Source of the DNA: Elusimicrobiaceae bacterium
GTDB taxonomy: Bacteria; Elusimicrobiota; Elusimicrobia; Elusimicrobiales; Elusimicrobiaceae
Length of the DNA: 64,000 nucleotides
Direction: 5' to 3'
Assembly (NCBI GenBank): GCA_017520185.1
Contig: JAFXGO010000029.1
Span: 62,001-126,000 of the forward strand
Shown here: piece by piece, positions 22,738 through 32,500 of the stretch
Layout: each line of letters opens with the position of its first letter
Position numbering within the stretch: position 1 is the first letter of the stretch
The notes under the pieces: model-generated
Told to the model about the DNA's origin: nothing
What the model saw: only the letters and a program-made list of their open reading frames with translations
Databases searched by the model: none
Program-made: the position numbers and the translations under genes

Positions 22738-25700
22738 TTAGGGTTGTACAGAATTAGGGAAAGAATAAGGAATATTGCTGGGCGGAACCTGATTAAACAG
22801 TTCTTCCGCTACGCCGGATACATAGTTAACCCATGCTTCATCTAAGATAATAAAAGGAAATTCAAAATTTTCATAATCTTGATAATCCCTTTCGTCTATG
22901 CCCCAAGCAAAAGAGGCAAAGCCGTTTTCTTTACAGTTTCCAAACCACATAACGCGCCCGAAAAATTCTTTCTCAATTTGATAAACTGTTTTCGTCACTT
23001 CATCTTCGCTAGTGGCATTAGCCAACTGTAAAAGTAATTCTAACGCATTTAACATTTTCTTCTTTTCACGATTGGGGAAAAGGCCTTTTGTTTCCTCTTG
23101 CAAGCGTTTTACACTTTCAGCCAATGGATATATTTCTTTTCCGTCTATCATAACTCTGGCGGCCAAGCCGTCTCCATTAAAGCGCATACGTTGCAAAACT
23201 TTACCCAATAATTTTTTGCGGGTATCGCCCTGTTCCCATTGGGCAGGTAAATCTTCCGGCATGCTTCGCTGATTTTTAGAAGCAGTGACGAAGATATCTG
23301 TCGTCATCAGCAAGTCGGCATATCTGGCTTGGGCAAACATTTCTTGCATATCGTTTAAAAAATGTCCGGAGAAACAAGCATTTAGGTAAATAGACGTATG
23401 GGCAGAAGGAGTCTCTGCGAGCAATTGTGCTATTTTCACAGCACTGACACTATGCTCCGGATGCAATTGCTCCTCCGGCCAAACTAAAGGTGCTTTCCAT
23501 GTATTGAGTCTGTTTACACCGCCATGTCCATGAATAAGAAGTACGTTTTCTTTTCCTTCGACAAAATGATCAAAGGCTTCTTCCAAAGGAGCTTCTCTGA
23601 CTAAAATCGGCTGAGAAAAGCCCAATAATGTTTTTCTATCCCACACATTGGAAGGCACAAAATCATGCCCCACCACAAAGATGGTATTGGGAGTAGGAGC
23701 TTCCCATTTAGAAAACATTAATAATCTGTTCTGCAACAAAATAGCCTCATAAGGATCAAAGGAAATTTTGGCATAAAGATCTGTTTTTAACTGCTCATAT
23801 TCTTGCATTTGCATTTCGGAAAAAGCAGATTCCAAGCCTTCAAATTTTCTCAAGAATTTTCTCAAAGCAGGCGCCGGACTTAATGCGTGATTATCCGGAT
23901 ATCCCACCCATTTGTTCACTACCTCATCATGCCAATCTACCACACTTTGTCTGTTTTCTTCTAAACGGGCTTTTTCGGAAGAATTTGTTTCTTGCGCAAT
24001 TTTAGTGACCAATAAATCATGAAAAGCTTCTATGATTTTTCCTTTATAGGCATCGGCAAAAATACTGCTTTCTTTATTGCTGACTTTATGCACGATCCGT
24101 CTCTTGGGGGTATTGTTGGACAAGGCAGCCTCTTCCTCCGGATAAGCCTTTGGCATGTATAGCATATGAAATTCTTTCATAAATCTTTGTTTTCCGTCGG
24201 AAAAATCCTTTTCCAAGCGATAATACGTTGCCAAATCTTCTGCAGCAGCCGCCAATAACTGCTCATCTGCCAAAATTTGTTCTATGCTTCTATCAGCAAG
24301 TTGCCATTTATCAATCAAATCTTGTCTTTGCACACCGTTATCTTCCATTTGACGGCGCAAAACTCTTTGTTCTTCAGGTTCTTCCGGTTGGGACGGCGCA
24401 GTGGGCTTTTTTAACGGTGTGACAGGCCAACCCAAAGCGGTAAAAACCTGCACCTGATATTGAGCAAATTTGCTTGATTTGAGCATTTGGGAAACCACTT
24501 CTTCCTTAAACTTATTTTCCAAAAGTTCAAGATCAGAATTCCCTACCGCCAACAAAGCCTGCCAATAAGCATCCAACACCATATCCGTAATTTCTTGACT
24601 TATTTGCAAGTTATTAGCTCTTTCCACAAATTGAGCCACAAATCCATTAGCCCCTAAAACCAGCCCCCCTTTGTTGAGAAGTCTTACCAAATTTTCCTGA
24701 AACATATCAACGTTTAAAATAGAAGGTTCTGGGCGAGGCTCCGACACTAATACTCCTTCTTGTCCGCGAACAGCAAATAAATCATCGGCAGCCACCGGAT
24801 CTTTTTGATAAGCGGCCGCTACCACCTGATCATCAAATTGTCCTTTAAAAGCAGATACTCCGGCAGGAAACAACAAGCGGGGGCCTAATTGTTGCAAGGA
24901 AAAATAGGAACCGCTGCTAAAAGGAGAAAGCAAACTTTTGCTAGACATTGGCACAGATACCTGTGCCATTCCTAAAGTTCTGGGTGCATTTAAGCCGGGT
25001 ACGGTAAATGTCCTTAACGTATTAAACTTGCTTCCCATACCACCGGCATAATCGGCTATCATCACCAGCGGAGCCGTCGTGCGTGAGGCGGCCACAGGAG
25101 TGGTGGCGGTAATGGTAAAGGCAGGGTTGCCTACTCCGGTCATAGCAGATAAACCGGCAAACCCTTGCGGAGTAGTCAAAGATCCTTTCAACCCGATTCT
25201 TAGATTATCCCACAACATAGAGAGTCCCACCTGAAAACGTACACTCCACGGAATGTGGCGAATTACGCGGTTGGTTTTTGCAGCGGTAGAAGTATAGGCT
25301 AAAGCCAATTCGTCTAACTGAGCCAAGTGCATGGCTTCACGTTGAGCTTGAAATACATTTTGAAAAGCCAGGTAATAGGCTTCTTCTCTTTGAGCCATCG
25401 TAAGGGGTCTGCCCAATTGTCGAGCAATTTGATATTGATTGGCCAAATTAAAGCGATACTTACTTAAGAATGTTTGTTTATCGGCTAAACTAAAACCTTT
25501 CACCTGTTGTTGCATTTTGGCAATGCTGGCAGCAGCCTTTTCTTCCGTTAATCCCACTCTGACAGCAGCTTCACCGGTAGCAGTGATTTGAGGGGCGGAA
25601 AACGTCACCGGTTTTAAAGAGGTATTAACAACAGGAGTAGCTGCGGAAGTTGCCTTTGCTCCGGCAGAGGCCGTTCTGGCCGTAGTGGCTGAAGAAGCAG

Positions 25701-27330
25701 TTTTGCCCGCAGAAGATGCCACTCTGACAGAAGATGCAGGATGAATTCTTCTCAGAACACGCGTCATTTTGCTAGCCATTGTTTCTATTTTACGAATGTG
25801 GCGTATTTTGCCAAAAGCCGCCAATCCCTTTGCACCCAACGTACCCAAAGAAACCACTAAACGAGGCAACAAAATAACTGCTACTGCCAAATCAATAAAA
25901 CCAAATACATTTCTTTCTCTCTGTTGTCGGGCATAACGATCAAACTTTGCCTGATCGCGAACCGTATAGTCGGATAAGGAAACGTTTTCCCCTCTCTTTT
26001 TCAAAGACTCCGCTGCCGCTATTTTAAGGCGACGCTGAGAACCTTCATTCAAATCAGAAAAATCAATACTGAGAATGCCAAATAACAATTTTTTGGCTTC
26101 AGTTCCCCCTTTTTCATAGGTCCATTTTCCGTCAGCACCCGTTAACAAGCCCATAATCAATGGTACAGGCAGGCTTGCTCTATTGCTCCAAATCCAACCG
26201 GCCAAAGCACCAGTTTGAGCGTTCGCACTGTCTTGCGCAATAGCCATGCCCAAATCTTCTAACAAATTACCGTAGGGGCACTGAAACATATTCTTAACGG
26301 AGGAAATGGCATTTTCACGGTTAGCACAGGTACCTCTGCCAAACCATTTATCTCCTAAATCCGTATCTAAATACGTGTATTTACCCGTATAAGAATCTAA
26401 ATACTCTCCTTGTGTAAAGGACCGATTTTCATGAACAATTCGGGCAATGCCTTCGAAAGAAAAATAACTTATTTTGTCCAACACGCTGTCAAAACCCGTT
26501 GGTTGCGCTTCACTGCTTAAAAAGGATTTTAATTTCTCTTGTTCGTTTAAAGCCAACAATAACAAAGCCCCTTGATAAATAGCCCCCTGCCCCATTTTAG
26601 AGCGGTTTTTATTAACCATAAATTGATATATGTCAGCAGCGGCTCTTTTTTTATAAGAGGGATGCTGCATACCTAAGACAGCCAACCCTTCCAATGCTTC
26701 GGCAGCTAATCCGCACTGGAATTGCTGCGGCTGACGAACCATATCCGTATCTGCTTTATTGCATAAATTTTCAATGCTTAAAAGGCCTTTTAGATACCGA
26801 TATGCTCGATCAACACCTTTTTCACTGGCTCCTACATCAAGAATCGTATTTACTACGAGGCGATTTTGCCCCTCATCATATATTTTATTTTGGGCATCGC
26901 CTATTACTGAATTACCGTTCCAACCCTTTTGCAAAGTTAAATCCAAACAACTTTGCAAATACTGTCCGGCATTGGCCTTCCATTTATATACCTCTATTTC
27001 TCCTTCCCACAAGTCTTTGTTTTTAGAAGCGGCAAAGGCATTTTTCTGACAGTTTTTCAACACCCTATTCATGATATAACGGGCATCTTGCGGATATGAG
27101 TGAAGACGAGCAAAAAGTTCGGCCTGTTGATAATGGATAAAAACTTCTACTTGAGAGGAGGTGGTGGCATATTCCGTTTCAGGGGATTGCGCGGCAGAGG
27201 CTTCTTGAAAAGCGGCCTCAAACATATCCTCCAACTCAGAAGATGACGGAGCAACGATGCCTCCAGCCATCGGAGCAGTAGAGGAAAAAAGCAAACAAAA
27301 AGACAATAATAAGGATAACCATTTTTTCAT
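22738..27330 (-). CDS. very large exported protein with a caspase/gingipain-like signature
   Basis: This 1530-residue protein has a signal peptide (WLSLLLSFCLLFSSTAPMAGG). A long helical N-terminal region follows, then a hydrophobic stretch near 480-510 (DLAVAVILLPRLVVSLG), an Ala/Ser/Thr-rich linker near 530-575 and a long helical middle. Near 1266 it reads VLLIHGHGGVNR and near 1316 IYLNACFSGHF: a His-Gly and an Ala-Cys-Phe-Ser-Gly pair after hydrophobic strands, the clan CD (caspase, gingipain, clostripain) catalytic pattern. I infer a self- or partner-processing cysteine peptidase at the cell surface or periplasm. The rest has no family I recognise. Confidence 0.65.
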   Translation of the reverse strand: MKKWLSLLLSFCLLFSSTAPMAGGIVAPSSSELEDMFEAAFQEASAAQSPETEYATTSSQVEVFIHYQQAELFARLHSYPQDARYIMNRVLKNCQKNAFAASKNKDLWEGEIEVYKWKANAGQYLQSCLDLTLQKGWNGNSVIGDAQNKIYDEGQNRLVVNTILDVGASEKGVDRAYRYLKGLLSIENLCNKADTDMVRQPQQFQCGLAAEALEGLAVLGMQHPSYKKRAAADIYQFMVNKNRSKMGQGAIYQGALLLLALNEQEKLKSFLSSEAQPTGFDSVLDKISYFSFEGIARIVHENRSFTQGEYLDSYTGKYTYLDTDLGDKWFGRGTCANRENAISSVKNMFQCPYGNLLEDLGMAIAQDSANAQTGALAGWIWSNRASLPVPLIMGLLTGADGKWTYEKGGTEAKKLLFGILSIDFSDLNEGSQRRLKIAAAESLKKRGENVSLSDYTVRDQAKFDRYARQQRERNVFGFIDLAVAVILLPRLVVSLGTLGAKGLAAFGKIRHIRKIETMASKMTRVLRRIHPASSVRVASSAGKTASSATTARTASAGAKATSAATPVVNTSLKPVTFSAPQITATGEAAVRVGLTEEKAAASIAKMQQQVKGFSLADKQTFLSKYRFNLANQYQIARQLGRPLTMAQREEAYYLAFQNVFQAQREAMHLAQLDELALAYTSTAAKTNRVIRHIPWSVRFQVGLSMLWDNLRIGLKGSLTTPQGFAGLSAMTGVGNPAFTITATTPVAASRTTAPLVMIADYAGGMGSKFNTLRTFTVPGLNAPRTLGMAQVSVPMSSKSLLSPFSSGSYFSLQQLGPRLLFPAGVSAFKGQFDDQVVAAAYQKDPVAADDLFAVRGQEGVLVSEPRPEPSILNVDMFQENLVRLLNKGGLVLGANGFVAQFVERANNLQISQEITDMVLDAYWQALLAVGNSDLELLENKFKEEVVSQMLKSSKFAQYQVQVFTALGWPVTPLKKPTAPSQPEEPEEQRVLRRQMEDNGVQRQDLIDKWQLADRSIEQILADEQLLAAAAEDLATYYRLEKDFSDGKQRFMKEFHMLYMPKAYPEEEAALSNNTPKRRIVHKVSNKESSIFADAYKGKIIEAFHDLLVTKIAQETNSSEKARLEENRQSVVDWHDEVVNKWVGYPDNHALSPAPALRKFLRKFEGLESAFSEMQMQEYEQLKTDLYAKISFDPYEAILLQNRLLMFSKWEAPTPNTIFVVGHDFVPSNVWDRKTLLGFSQPILVREAPLEEAFDHFVEGKENVLLIHGHGGVNRLNTWKAPLVWPEEQLHPEHSVSAVKIAQLLAETPSAHTSIYLNACFSGHFLNDMQEMFAQARYADLLMTTDIFVTASKNQRSMPEDLPAQWEQGDTRKKLLGKVLQRMRFNGDGLAARVMIDGKEIYPLAESVKRLQEETKGLFPNREKKKMLNALELLLQLANATSEDEVTKTVYQIEKEFFGRVMWFGNCKENGFASFAWGIDERDYQDYENFEFPFIILDEAWVNYVSGVAEELFNQVPPSNIPYSFPNSVQP

Positions 27331-27484
27331 AAGATACCTGTTATACTATATATTTTGCATTTTTATTCTCATGAAAAAAAGGGCCAAAGGACCTATTTCT
27401 ATTTACCTAAAAGACCTATCTGTCTAATTACTTTTACCGCTGGTCAAAGGGCACAATTTATTCCAAACTTTTAAAGAGGTTTTT

Positions 27485-27922
27485 ATGGCAGAAATACACG
27501 TATTAATTATTTTATTTATAGTAGGGTTTACATCGGCCGGACTTTTGCCCTCTCAGGCTGAAGTGGTGCTTTTTGCCATCTTGGCAACGGGCGACTATCG
27601 GGCCTGGCTATTAGTCTTGGTGACTACGGCAGGAAATGTGACGGGAAGTGTGGGTAATTACTATTTAGGCAAATATATTCGTCGGTTTGAAAATAAAAAG
27701 TGGTTTCCGGTAAAAGAAAAATACCTACTTAGCGCGCAACATCTTTTTGAGCAAAAAGGCCCTCTGACTTTGTTGTTAGCCGGAATCCCTTTTATAGGAG
27801 ACCCCATTACTATCGCCGCCGGAATGAATCAAGTAAAAATGTGGCTTTTTCTGCCATTGGTAAGCCTATCCAAAGGATGCCGCTATGCTTTTGTATGGCT
27901 TTTATTTACAGGTATTTTCTAA
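27485..27922 (+). CDS. YqaA/DedA-like membrane protein
   Basis: This 145-residue protein has four or five hydrophobic segments and the SNARE-associated/YqaA pattern: LPSQAEVVLFAILATGD near residue 21, GNVTGSVGNYYLGKY near 57, GIPFIGDPITIAAGM near 100. DedA-type proteins are implicated in lipid-carrier translocation and membrane homeostasis. AAAGAGG precedes the ATG. The family call is good; the substrate is unknown. Confidence 0.75.
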   Translation: MAEIHVLIILFIVGFTSAGLLPSQAEVVLFAILATGDYRAWLLVLVTTAGNVTGSVGNYYLGKYIRRFENKKWFPVKEKYLLSAQHLFEQKGPLTLLLAGIPFIGDPITIAAGMNQVKMWLFLPLVSLSKGCRYAFVWLLFTGIF

Positions 27923-27928
27923 TATATT

Positions 27929-28117
27929 TTATTTACTCTTTTTGGAAGATATTTTCTTATCATTCGAACAAATGCGTTGACAGCATTTAGTATTGGGAAA
28001 AAAAGATATAATTTTCCAATTTTTATCTTTGAAATATTGGGCTAAACTAGAGGCGGCTATGGTGGCGGAATCTTCTTGGCTTAGATCTTTATTTTTTTCT
28101 ATCTTTTTACTTTTCAT
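27929..28117 (-). CDS. small unknown lysine/serine-rich protein
   Basis: This 62-residue frame starts at 28117, with GGGGATT 6 bases upstream. It is basic, with a central AASSLAQYFKDKNWKIISFF helix/strand and a CC-x3-C group near the C-terminus. No family is recognised and it lies tail to tail with the YqaA gene. It may be real because of the ribosome binding site, but the evidence is thin. Confidence 0.4.
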   Translation of the reverse strand: MKSKKIEKNKDLSQEDSATIAASSLAQYFKDKNWKIISFFPNTKCCQRICSNDKKISSKKSK

Positions 28118-28210
28118 TTCAATCCCCAAACAAAATATTAATAATTATTTAACATTATTTTTATGATTTAAAAACATTATATATTAATTAGCAAGAAAAA
28201 AATATATTTT

Positions 28211-28223
28211 TGAAATGATTTCA
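28211..28223. promoter_or_regulatory. 13-base palindrome in the nitroreductase promoter
   Basis: TGAAATGATTTCA overlaps a TTGAAA -35-like hexamer and sits 7 bases before a TACTAT -10-like hexamer (28231-28236). It may be a repressor site; the 15-base spacer makes the promoter call weak. Confidence 0.35.
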
Positions 28224-28255
28224 TTTTTGATACTATTAAAAAATAGGAGAAAAGT

Positions 28256-28798
28256 ATGGAATTTGAAAAGGTTATTTTAGATAGACGCAGCATCCGCAAA
28301 TATGCAGACAAACCCGTTGAACGCGAAAAAATAAATGCTTGTTTACAGGCTGCACTGCTAGCACCTTCGGCTTGCAATTCACAACCTTGGCATTATATTG
28401 TTATAGATGATCCAAAGGTAAAAGAGGATTTCTGCAAAGAAGTTTTTACCGGAGTTTACGGCATGAGCAAATGGGCCGAAAAAGCCCCCGTTTTAGTAGC
28501 GGTGGTATCGGATCGCGGCAATTTTACCAGCCGCATTGGCAACTTTTTCCGCCGTACGGAATTTTACTTGGTAGATCAAGGCATCTCTGGCGAACATTTT
28601 GTATTGCGTGCTCATGATTTGGGGTTAGGCACTTGTTGGATTGGCTGGCTTAACTCTGACAAAGCCGAAAAATTCTTTAAACTTCCGAAAGGAAAAAAGA
28701 TAGAGCATTTGATTTCTGTAGGATACCCGGCCGAGTCTCCCTCCCCGCGCCCCAGAAAAGATTTTCAAGAAAGTGTCAGTTATAACAAGTATAAATAA
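28256..28798 (+). CDS. nitroreductase-family FMN protein
   Basis: This 180-residue protein has the nitroreductase signature: DRRSIRKYADKPVE near residue 9, APSACNSQPWHYIVIDD near 37, and LGLGTCWIGW near 121 (FMN contacts). These are FMN-dependent NAD(P)H oxidoreductases in the cytoplasm. AGGAGAAAAG precedes the ATG. The substrate is unknown. Confidence 0.9.
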   Translation: MEFEKVILDRRSIRKYADKPVEREKINACLQAALLAPSACNSQPWHYIVIDDPKVKEDFCKEVFTGVYGMSKWAEKAPVLVAVVSDRGNFTSRIGNFFRRTEFYLVDQGISGEHFVLRAHDLGLGTCWIGWLNSDKAEKFFKLPKGKKIEHLISVGYPAESPSPRPRKDFQESVSYNKYK

Positions 28799-28800
28799 TT

Positions 28801-28826
28801 AACCCCCCAAACTTTTTTGGGGGGTT
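28801..28826. terminator. bidirectional terminator between nitroreductase and pilin gene 2
   Basis: The stem AACCCCCCAAA/TTTGGGGGGTT lies between the two convergent genes and can serve both. Confidence 0.8.
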
Positions 28827-28838
28827 AAATCAGATACT

Positions 28839-29333
28839 CTAATCCATGTAATAGCAACTGCCGTTTCCACCAGTGACAATACAGTTCGTAGTTCCCGACA
28901 AAACTTTAGTAAATCCAAGTTCTGTACAAGAAGTTCCATCGCATATACGCTGTCCGTTCCTGTTAATACCCAACCTGAAATTATGATTTCCACCACCACG
29001 ATACGTAGCATAAAGATCGTGCGCACCTGACGCAGCAGAACAGGCTATCACACCCCGATAAGTAAAATATTCAGAATCCTGTACTTCAATGGATAATAGA
29101 TCATAATTCCCTTCAGAAAAGAAAACGGTTCCGTCCGGATTTTCCAAACAAGCTGCTTTTACTGCTTTATTCAAAGTCCCCAAATTTGCCCATACTTCTG
29201 CGGTGCGGCTTCTAAGCACCGTTTTTTGATACTGCGGCAAAGCCATCGCAGATAAAATACCGATAATTAGAACCACTACCAATAATTCTATCAATGTAAA
29301 TCCTTTACAGTCTTTAATTTTGATTTTTTTCAT
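28839..29333 (-). CDS. type IV pilin-like protein 2
   Basis: This 164-residue prepilin has leader KDCKG|FTLIELLVVVLIIG with Glu5, then ILSAMALPQYQKTVLRSRTAEVWANL, nearly the same as pilin 3. The globular part has paired Cys in CSAASG-type, ICDGTSC and a C-terminal CYYMD. It probably assembles with a type IV pilus or pseudopilus; no assembly genes are in this window. The start is set by the conserved GAG-ATG junction also used by pilin 3. Confidence 0.88.
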   Translation of the reverse strand: MKKIKIKDCKGFTLIELLVVVLIIGILSAMALPQYQKTVLRSRTAEVWANLGTLNKAVKAACLENPDGTVFFSEGNYDLLSIEVQDSEYFTYRGVIACSAASGAHDLYATYRGGGNHNFRLGINRNGQRICDGTSCTELGFTKVLSGTTNCIVTGGNGSCYYMD

Positions 29334-29369
29334 CTCTAAAACTCATTTTTTCAATTTTGCTTTAACAAA

Positions 29370-29398
29370 ATATTAATTTTTAAAAAAAAATAAGTCAA
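29370..29398 (-). promoter_or_regulatory. pilin gene 2 promoter
   Basis: TTGACT (29398-29393) and TAATAT (29375-29370) are separated by 17 T-rich bases. The leader, including a TTTTGTTAAAGCAAAATTGA block, is nearly identical to that of pilin 3. Confidence 0.65.
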
Positions 29399-29484
29399 GG
29401 CTTTTTTTATTTCGTTTAAACAAATTTGCGCACTCCACCGGAAAATTATACAATGTTAGTGTAGTTTACAACCGTTAACGCGTA

Positions 29485-29535
29485 TATAATAAAGTATGCG
29501 CGCGCGGAATCATTTTTTATATTACAACAAGGAGA
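29485..29535 (+). promoter_or_regulatory. nifJ promoter and ribosome binding site
   Basis: TATAAT lies at 29485-29490, with a weak TTTACA upstream at 29465-29470. AAGGAG at 29530-29535 is spaced for the ATG at 29543. The leader is about 45 bases. Confidence 0.5.
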
Positions 29536-29542
29536 TTTACTC

Positions 29543-32500
29543 ATGGCAAAATTAGTCGCTATGGACGGCAACGCGGCAGTATCCCACGTCGCGCATGCCA
29601 CCAACGAAGTCATCGCCATTTACCCCATTACTCCGTCTTCTACGATGGGTGAAATCTGCGATGCCAAAAGCGCCAAAGGCGAAACCAACATCTGGGGCAA
29701 TGTACCCGTAGTCACGGAAATGCAATCCGAAGGCGGTGCCTCCGGTGCCGTACACGGTGCTTTGACTGCCGGTGCTTTGACCACCACTTTCACCGCTTCT
29801 CAGGGTCTTTTACTCATGATCCCGAACATGTACAAAATCGCCGGCGAATTAACCCCGACGGTTTTCCACGTTTCTGCTCGCGCTTTGGCCACTACCGCTT
29901 TGTCTATTTTCGGAGACCATTCCGACGTAATGTCTGTACGCAATACCGGTTGGGCCATGTTGTGCTCCGATAATCCGCAAGAAGCAATGGACTTGGCCTT
30001 AGTCGCTCAAGCCGCCACCTTGAAAGCTCGCGTACCGTTCTTGCACTTCTTTGACGGTTTCCGCACCAGCCACGAACTTAACATGGTTGAACCCTTGACC
30101 AAAGAACAAATGGCCAGCATGATTGATGAAAAAGCCATCAGCGAACACAAAGGACGCGGTTTAAACCCCGAACACCCGACTGTACGCGGTACCGCTGCCA
30201 ATCCGGACGTATACTTCCAATCTCGCGAAGCTGTAAATAAATTCTACAATGCCGTTCCCGCCATCGTAAAAGAAGAAATGGCCGCCTTTGAAAAAATGAC
30301 CGGTCGCAAGTACGATTTATTCCAATACTTCGGTGATGCCGATGCCGAAAAACTCATTGTAGTCATGGGTTCCGGTGCTGACGTTGCTCAGTTGGCCGTA
30401 GAATCTATGAAAGGTGAAAAAGTGGGTGTACTCAAAATCAAATTGTTCCGCCCCTTCTCCATTGCTGACTTTATTCGCGTTATCCCCAACACCGTTAAAA
30501 AAGTGGCCGTTTTGGATCGCACCAAAGAACCGGGTTCTTTGGGAGAACCGTTGTTCCAAGATGTTTGCGCCGCTTTCTTGACCGATGAAGCCAAAGCCAA
30601 ATTTGCTGCCACTCCGCTCATTATCGGAGGCCGCTATGGTATCGGTTCTAAAGACTTTACTCCCGCCGACGTCAAAGCCGTATTTGAAAACTTGGCTTTG
30701 CCCGAACCCAAAAAGAATTTCACCGTCGGTATCAATGATGATTTGACTTTCACTTCCTTGCCCGCTGCCAAAATGACGGGTTCTTCCAACGATGTGTTTG
30801 AAGCAATGTTCTATGGTTTGGGCTCTGACGGTACGGTCGGTGCCAACAAAAACACCATGAAAATCATCAGCGCCAATGGTTTCTTTGCTCAAGGCTATTT
30901 CGTTTACGACTCTAAGAAGTCTGGTTCTATGACCACTTCTCACATTCGCTTTGGCAAAAACTATATCCGCGCTCCGTATCTCATTCAAGAAGCTGATTTT
31001 ATCGGCGTGCACATGTTTGACTTCTTGGCTCAGTACGATGTACTCGGCAAAGCCAAAAAAGGTGCTACCGTACTTATCAATGCCCCGTATTCTGCCGAAG
31101 AAGTGTGGAACCACTTAACCGCCGAAGTACAAAAACAAATCATTGATAAACAACTCAAAGTATACACGATTGATGCTTCTGAAATTGCTTTAAAAACCGG
31201 TATGGGCAGCCGCACCAACACCATCATGCAAACCGCTTTCTTCGGTATTGCCGGTGTAATCCCGTCTGAAAAAGCCATCGCCGATATTAAAGAAGCTATT
31301 AAGAAAACCTATTCCAAAAAAGGTGAAGAAATCGTCAATAAAAACTATGTGGCTGTAGATGCTGCCTTAGCCGGCTTGCACGAAGTAAAATATCCGGCTG
31401 AAGTGACTTCTGAACTTCATACCAAAGCTGCCGTACCGGCCGATGCTCCTGCGTTTGTAAAAGACGTCTTGGGTGAAATGATTGCCGGACGCGGTGACAC
31501 CTTGCCTACTTCTGCCATGCCCGAAGGCGGCGTGTTCCCCACCGGTACCACTCAATATGAAAAACGCAATATCGCCGTTATGGTACCCCAATGGGATCCC
31601 AGCGTTTGTATCCAATGCGGTTTCTGCTCTTTGGTATGTCCGCATGCTGCAATTCGCATCAAAGCCTATGATGAAGCAGCCTTGAAAGACGCTCCGAAAA
31701 CCTTTAAATCTGCCGACGGCAAAGGCGACATCGCCGGTAAAAAATTCACTGTCCAAGTGGCGGTGGAAGATTGTACCGGTTGTGGTGCCTGTATTTACAA
31801 CTGCCCGGCTAAAAACAAAGAAAATCCGGAAAAGAAAGCCATCAACATGGTGCACCAACTCGACGTACGCGAAAATGAAATTGACAACTTTGCCTTCTTC
31901 TTGGGCTTAAAACAAGCCGATGTCACCACCAAGAAAGAATCTGTCAAAGGATCTCAATTCAAACAACCGTTGTTTGAGTTCTCCGGTGCCTGTGCCGGTT
32001 GTGGTGAAACTCCGTATGTAAAACTTTTAACGCAACTCTTTGGTGATCGCTTAGCCGTAGCCAACGCGACTGGTTGTTCCTCCATCTACGGCGGCAACTT
32101 ACCCACCACCCCGTACTGCAAACGCGACGACGGAAAAGGACCCGCTTGGGCCAACTCCTTGTTCGAAGATAATGCTGAATTCGGTTTGGGTATCCGCGTA
32201 GCTTATGACCAACTTTACAGCGATGCTGTAGCCTTGCTCAAACAAGCCAAAGAAAACTGCCAAAAAGATCACGCCGCTTTGATTGACGCCCTTTTGAATA
32301 ATCCTCAAAAGACCGATGCCGAAGTGGAAGAACAACGCAAAAATGTGGCTGCCTTAAAAGAAATCTTGGCCGGCAGACCCGAATGCGAAAAATGCAAACG
32401 CCTCTTGAGCTTTGCCGATTACTTAATCCGCAAATCCGTATGGATTTTGGGCGGTGACGGCTGGGCCTATGATATCGGCTACGGCGGTTTGGACCACGTA

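Noticed and set aside
30317-31114. 265-codon minus-strand frame inside nifJ
   Set aside because: It arises from the strong codon bias of nifJ; it has no ribosome binding site and no recognisable protein. Similar antisense frames in the same gene are rejected for the same reason.
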